In this document: positions 60,575 through 64,000 of the stretch, one piece after another | Numbering within the stretch: position 1 is the stretch's first letter | How the letters are laid out: the number at the start of each line of letters is the position of its first letter | Origin: Bacteroidia bacterium | GTDB taxonomy: Bacteria; Bacteroidota; Bacteroidia; J057 | DNA length: 64,000 nucleotides | Reading direction: 5' to 3' | NCBI GenBank assembly: GCA_030430205.1 | Contig: JAUIGE010000009.1 | Coordinates: 1-64,000 of the forward strand | Program-made: the position numbers and the translations under genes | Notes under the pieces: generated by a model | Database searches by the model: none | The model's input: only the letters and a program-made list of their open reading frames with translations | Told to the model about the DNA's origin: nothing

Positions 60575-61387
60575 ATGAATACAACTTCCGTACTTTTCTG
60601 CTTTGCTTGCTTCTTTCTGTTTTCCTGCCAGCAACCTTTTGCTGAAAAGAAGCTTTCTGAGGCTGAATTAGCTGCGATTGACAGCATGCATGCAGTCGTT
60701 CATCCAGAAGAAATGGTGGAATCCGAGCCCATCGAAAAGAAAGTCTCAGCAGATTTATCTGAATTTGGAGGTGCGGTTCAGATGGGAGAACTGGAAAAAA
60801 AGCTTGTAGAAGCTGGTTTGGTTGACATTCAACTGGTAGAACCATCCATTCAGGTTGAGCTGAAATACGCCACTTCCGACAATTTTCTGGGAGAAAATGT
60901 CTATGGCGACCTTCGTCACTGTTACCTTCAGCCCATAGTTGCGGATATGCTGGCAGATGCACAGCACAGTTTGCAGGAAGCTCATCCTCATCTATCCCTG
61001 CTCATATACGATGGGGTGCGCCCGCGCTCCGTGCAATACAAGATGTGGGACATCGTCAAAGGCACCGATCAGCAACAATATGTTGCCTCTCCTAAAGCAG
61101 GTTCCATGCACAACTACGGCGCATCCGTAGACCTCACCCTCGCTACCATCGAGGGCCAGCCCCTGGATATGGGCACCCCTTTCGACTTCTTCGGGCCCCT
61201 CGCCCAGCCCCGCTTCGAACAGAAATACCTCGAAAGCGGCCAGCTTTCCCAACAACAAGTAACTAACCGCCGCATCCTGCGAGCCTCCATGATGAAAGCA
61301 GGCTTTCAGGGAATATTGAGTGAATGGTGGCATTTTAATGCCTTTTCGCGGGATACGATTAAGGCGCGCTTTACGGCTGTGGAGTAA
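60575..61387 (+). CDS. D-Ala-D-Ala dipeptidase, VanX/DdpX-like (M15D) lipoprotein
   Basis: A 270-residue protein with a lipoprotein-type signal (VLFCFACFFLFSC, Cys18). The peptidase M15 core begins near residue 80. Zinc site His179 and Asp186 (SMHNYGASVDL), catalytic Glu250 and third ligand His253 (SEWWHF), and the substrate-binding DGVRPRSVQ (Arg near 149-151) are present. Cleaves D-Ala-D-Ala dipeptide or related muropeptides in the periplasm. No vancomycin resistance genes accompany it, so a wall-recycling role is likelier. Convergent with the PLP gene; 17-base overlap of 3' ends. Confidence 0.88.
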   Translation: MNTTSVLFCFACFFLFSCQQPFAEKKLSEAELAAIDSMHAVVHPEEMVESEPIEKKVSADLSEFGGAVQMGELEKKLVEAGLVDIQLVEPSIQVELKYATSDNFLGENVYGDLRHCYLQPIVADMLADAQHSLQEAHPHLSLLIYDGVRPRSVQYKMWDIVKGTDQQQYVASPKAGSMHNYGASVDLTLATIEGQPLDMGTPFDFFGPLAQPRFEQKYLESGQLSQQQVTNRRILRASMMKAGFQGILSEWWHFNAFSRDTIKARFTAVE

Positions 61388-62534
61388 GCGCCCCCAACAA
61401 ATCCTCCATCAGTACCTCTGCCTCTTCCAATCCGATATAAAAGCGGATCAAATTCCAAGGCAGAGGCGAACCGCTATAATTTGCGGAATCTATCAGCGCG
61501 CTGGTCGGAAAGATCAGGGACTCAAAGCTCCCCCAGGAGCATGCCAGGGTGAAGTACTTCAGCCTGTTGCAGAAGTCATCCACCTCTTCTATCCTTTCGG
61601 CTTTCAAAGCCATCGAAAACTGCCCTGCGGGCGCTTTCATCTGCTTTTTGGCAAGTTCATATTGATCAAAATCAGGCGAAAAAGGATAATAGACTTTTTC
61701 AACACGGGGATGCTTTTCGAGCATGGCCACGATCCGTGGTGTAGTATCCGCCACCCGCTGCATGCGCAGCGGCAAGGTGCGCAAACCGCGCAGCATGAGC
61801 CAGGCATCATTGGGGGAAATGATCCCCCCAAGCGTCATGAATTCGCCTGCGAATATCTCTTCATATTTCTCTCTGCTGCAGCAGAGCACGCCCGCGACGA
61901 TGTCGCTATGACCATTGAGGTATTTGGTGGCGGAATGTACCGTCATGTCTATGCCCATTTTGATGGGCTGCTGGTTGAGCGGAGTAGCGTAGCTGTTGTC
62001 TACGATGGTGAGGATGCCATGCGCTTTGGCGATGGCGGCGATGGCCTCCAGGTCCTGCAATTCGAAGGTAGTCGAATTGGGAGATTCCAGCATAAACAGC
62101 CGCGTATTGGGCTGTATGGCCTTGCGGAAGTTTTCCGCGTCGCGCCCATCCACAAAGCTGGAGCTTACATCAAAGCGTGCCAGCAGCCGGGAAAGCAACT
62201 TCGTTGTCCATGAATAAGGTTTTTGGACACAGACGATATGATCGCCTGCCTTGACCTGAGACATCACCGCTGCTGCGATTGCGGCTGAGCCGCTGGAGAA
62301 AACCATGCATTCTTCGGCGCCCTCCAAAGCTGCCAGTTTGGCCCTGAGCGTTCGCACGGTGGGATTTACCCCACGGGTATAAAAAGGAGCATCCATTTCC
62401 CTGCGCAAGCCCTCCCGCATATCCTCTACCGTTTGGAAGGCAAAGTTGCTGGTTTGGAAAATGGGAGGCGAAACGGCGCCTTCGTAGCAATGCCGATCTT
62501 CGGCCAGGTGGTTGATGATATAGTCTAAATTCAT
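61371..62534 (-). CDS. Cystathionine gamma-synthase/lyase family PLP enzyme
   Basis: About 387 residues, fold type I. PLP-lysine lies in SATKYLNGHSDIVAGV; upstream are the typical SSGSAAIAAA segment, FTRGVNPT-type TRGVNPTVRTL and the E-Y-F-like stretch. It handles cystathionine, homoserine or methionine sulfur chemistry; which reaction (synthase, lyase or methionine gamma-lyase) cannot be read from the motifs. ATG at 62534 starts MNLDYIINHLAED; ATGs at 62549 and 62582 lie in frame further up. Divergent from the SLC13 transporter gene. Confidence 0.88.
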   Translation of the reverse strand: MNLDYIINHLAEDRHCYEGAVSPPIFQTSNFAFQTVEDMREGLRREMDAPFYTRGVNPTVRTLRAKLAALEGAEECMVFSSGSAAIAAAVMSQVKAGDHIVCVQKPYSWTTKLLSRLLARFDVSSSFVDGRDAENFRKAIQPNTRLFMLESPNSTTFELQDLEAIAAIAKAHGILTIVDNSYATPLNQQPIKMGIDMTVHSATKYLNGHSDIVAGVLCCSREKYEEIFAGEFMTLGGIISPNDAWLMLRGLRTLPLRMQRVADTTPRIVAMLEKHPRVEKVYYPFSPDFDQYELAKKQMKAPAGQFSMALKAERIEEVDDFCNRLKYFTLACSWGSFESLIFPTSALIDSANYSGSPLPWNLIRFYIGLEEAEVLMEDLLGALTPQP

Positions 62535-62621
62535 GTTCGTAAATATCATGACAAATCTTCTATCTTTATCTGCGAAAGTCATAAAAAATCTGCCTTTTCA
62601 AGGGTCCATTCCCCCCACCTC

Positions 62622-64000
62622 ATGGAAAAAAAGCAACTTGTTAAAATCGTACTTGGGCCTCTCCTCTTTGTCCTGACAAAACTGATCATCCGTCCCGAAG
62701 TAATCGGACCGGAATTATGGGGACTTACCCCCGAGGCAGGCTCTGTGCTGGCATGTACTTTTTGGATAGTGAGCTGGTGGATCACAGAGGCTGTGCCTAT
62801 TCCTGTCACCTCGCTTTTGCCCATCATCCTCTTTCCGCTTACAGGTGCATTGGAAATAGAAAAAGTGACAGACAATTATGCCAAGCCGATGATTTTCCTC
62901 TTCCTGGGCGGTTTTATCCTGGCATTGGCGATGGAAAGATGGCATTTGCATAGGCGCATCGCCTTGAGCATCATTTCGGCCATTGGCACGCAGGCACGGC
63001 TGATCGTGCTGGGATTTATGCTGGCGACAGCCTTTCTGTCGATGTGGATTTCCAATACTGCCACCACCATGATGATGGTGCCGATTGCCCTGGCGATCAT
63101 CAGCCAGATATCTGCCTTTCTGAGCAGGGAGGGAGAATTATCTCCCGGTATGATCAAAAACCGAAACAACCTGGGGGTTGTGCTGCTGCTGAGCATCGCC
63201 TATGCCGCCTCTATTGGCGGCATGGCTACCCTTATTGGCACACCTACCAACCTGATATTCAGCGGTTTTCTCACCGAATTTTACAAAAGTCCTGAAGACC
63301 TGGCCTTTTTGCAACAGTTTCAGGCAGCGGACTCTAGCCAGACAGCCAGCGAGTTGGTAGAAATCACCTTTATGGAATGGTTCCAAATCGGTTTTCCGGT
63401 AGCTGTGGTCATGCTGATTATCAGCTGGTATTACCTGGTTCGGGTAGCATTTCCTCTTTCCAATGAACCTCTGGCTGCAGGTAGGAAAGAAGTGCAAAAA
63501 CAACTCCGAGAACTCGGAAAAATGACTGCCGAAGAAAAGCGGGTGCTGATTGTTTTCGCCTCGGTAGCCTTTTTGTGGATGATGCGTAGCCCCCTCAGCA
63601 GCTGGCTAAGCCCCTGGCTCGATGGCCTCGATGACAACATCATTGCGCTTATGGGAGGGCTCTCCCTCTTTGTGATTCCCAGCACCCAAAAAGGAAAATT
63701 CCTGATGAACTGGAAAACAGCCAATAAAATGCCCTGGGGCATTTTGCTGCTTTTTGGGGGCGGCTTCGCCCTGGCCACCGCTTTCAAAGAAAGCGAATTG
63801 GCGGATTGGATCGCCATGAGCCTGCAGGCCATGAATGGCATTCACCTCTTTATCTTTATTCTTGTCATCACTGCCCTGGTCAATTTCCTCACAGAACTAA
63901 CCATGAATGTGGCTACTGTTACCATGATATTGCCCGTGCTGGCAGCACTCGCCCTTTCTGCAAATCTGCATCCCTACGGCCTGATGGTAGCAGCCACCAT
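62622..64000 (+). CDS. SLC13/DASS-family anion:Na+ symporter (cut by window end)
   Basis: 459 residues present; the gene continues beyond the window. First spans (~5-50) are followed by a polar motif and DASS signature segments (SNTATTMMMVPIALAII and GTPTNLIFSGF ... IGTPTN), with the last visible region in the SNTATT-like second half (LTELTMNVATVTMILP). It transports dicarboxylates, sulfate or citrate with sodium. Divergent from the PLP gene; start at ATG 62622. Confidence 0.88.
   Translation, partial: MEKKQLVKIVLGPLLFVLTKLIIRPEVIGPELWGLTPEAGSVLACTFWIVSWWITEAVPIPVTSLLPIILFPLTGALEIEKVTDNYAKPMIFLFLGGFILALAMERWHLHRRIALSIISAIGTQARLIVLGFMLATAFLSMWISNTATTMMMVPIALAIISQISAFLSREGELSPGMIKNRNNLGVVLLLSIAYAASIGGMATLIGTPTNLIFSGFLTEFYKSPEDLAFLQQFQAADSSQTASELVEITFMEWFQIGFPVAVVMLIISWYYLVRVAFPLSNEPLAAGRKEVQKQLRELGKMTAEEKRVLIVFASVAFLWMMRSPLSSWLSPWLDGLDDNIIALMGGLSLFVIPSTQKGKFLMNWKTANKMPWGILLLFGGGFALATAFKESELADWIAMSLQAMNGIHLFIFILVITALVNFLTELTMNVATVTMILPVLAALALSANLHPYGLMVAAT

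Noticed and set aside
61320-62213. Plus-strand frame over the PLP enzyme
   Set aside because: It overlaps a gene with clear PLP-lysine motif; codon patterns follow the minus strand.
1-64000. tRNA, rRNA or prophage genes
   Set aside because: No cloverleaf T-arm signature, rRNA stretch, integrase or phage structural gene is visible by eye.

Overview
The window reads as an ordinary chromosomal segment of a Bacteroidota bacterium, plausibly a Saprospiraceae/Lewinella-like lineage (lineage below phylum is inference). Phylum-level evidence: a fused lpxC-fabZ gene; four large secreted proteins ending in type IX secretion (T9SS) C-terminal sorting domains; ECF sigma factors paired with membrane anti-sigma-like proteins; a single-RRM glycine-rich RNA-binding protein; LytS/LytTR regulation; and -7 elements of the TAnnTTTG type. 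I see no rRNA, tRNA, CRISPR array, prophage or intact insertion sequence.

Layout. 0.3-2.3 kb: ECF sigma factor plus a one-membrane-span/beta-barrel partner (minus). 2.4-5.1 kb: a small membrane or secreted ORF behind a start-abutting hairpin, an MscS channel and a beta-barrel protein (minus). 5.1-7 kb: LytS-type kinase and LytTR regulator. 7.4-12.9 kb: GPH-type symporter, a polytopic membrane protein, SIMPL protein, SPOR-like protein, and a second sigma/anti-sigma (TPR) pair. 13-17.2 kb: efflux operon (HlyD-like adaptor, MacB-like permease, TolC) with no ATPase gene. 17.3-22 kb: RRM protein, HerA/DUF853 ATPase, small membrane protein, lipoprotein and a large helical protein. 22-26 kb: two T9SS cargos; the second is a seven-repeat propeller-like protein in an AT-rich islet. 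26.4-35.3 kb: GT39-type glycosyltransferase, leuS, an uncharacterised protein, a lipoprotein, clpX and clpP. 35.4-48.5 kb: subtilase T9SS cargo, coaE, beta-barrel protein, polysaccharide flippase, 2OG-Fe(II) oxygenase, glycosylasparaginase, and a 1354-aa T9SS cargo. 48.6-64 kb: TrkH, lipoprotein, MeaB, FecE-like ATPase, DUF2795 protein, BatA-type protein, a catalytically degenerate dihydroorotase, lpxD, lpxC/fabZ, an enlarged lpxA, an ABC ATPase, a VanX-like dipeptidase, a Cys/Met PLP enzyme, and a truncated SLC13-type transporter.

How genes work together: the clearest functional block is lipid A initiation, lpxD - lpxC/fabZ - lpxA, with an ABC ATPase and a D-Ala-D-Ala dipeptidase following on the same strand. 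clpP and clpX are adjacent but separated by a terminator-like hairpin whose T-run lies beside the clpX start. The HlyD/permease/TolC operon resembles a MacAB-TolC exporter that must borrow an ATPase.

No complete, obviously new defence or mobile system is visible. The most notable unexplained signals are short period-7 and period-8 direct repeats placed immediately before start codons or at stop codons of several unrelated genes; an LpxA with an internal duplication of its N-terminal beta-helix coils; a dihydroorotase lacking its metal-ligand residues; a MacB-type permease without ATPase; and hairpins that may control clpX and a small ORF. All functional claims come from reading motifs by eye; no database search or folding program was run.
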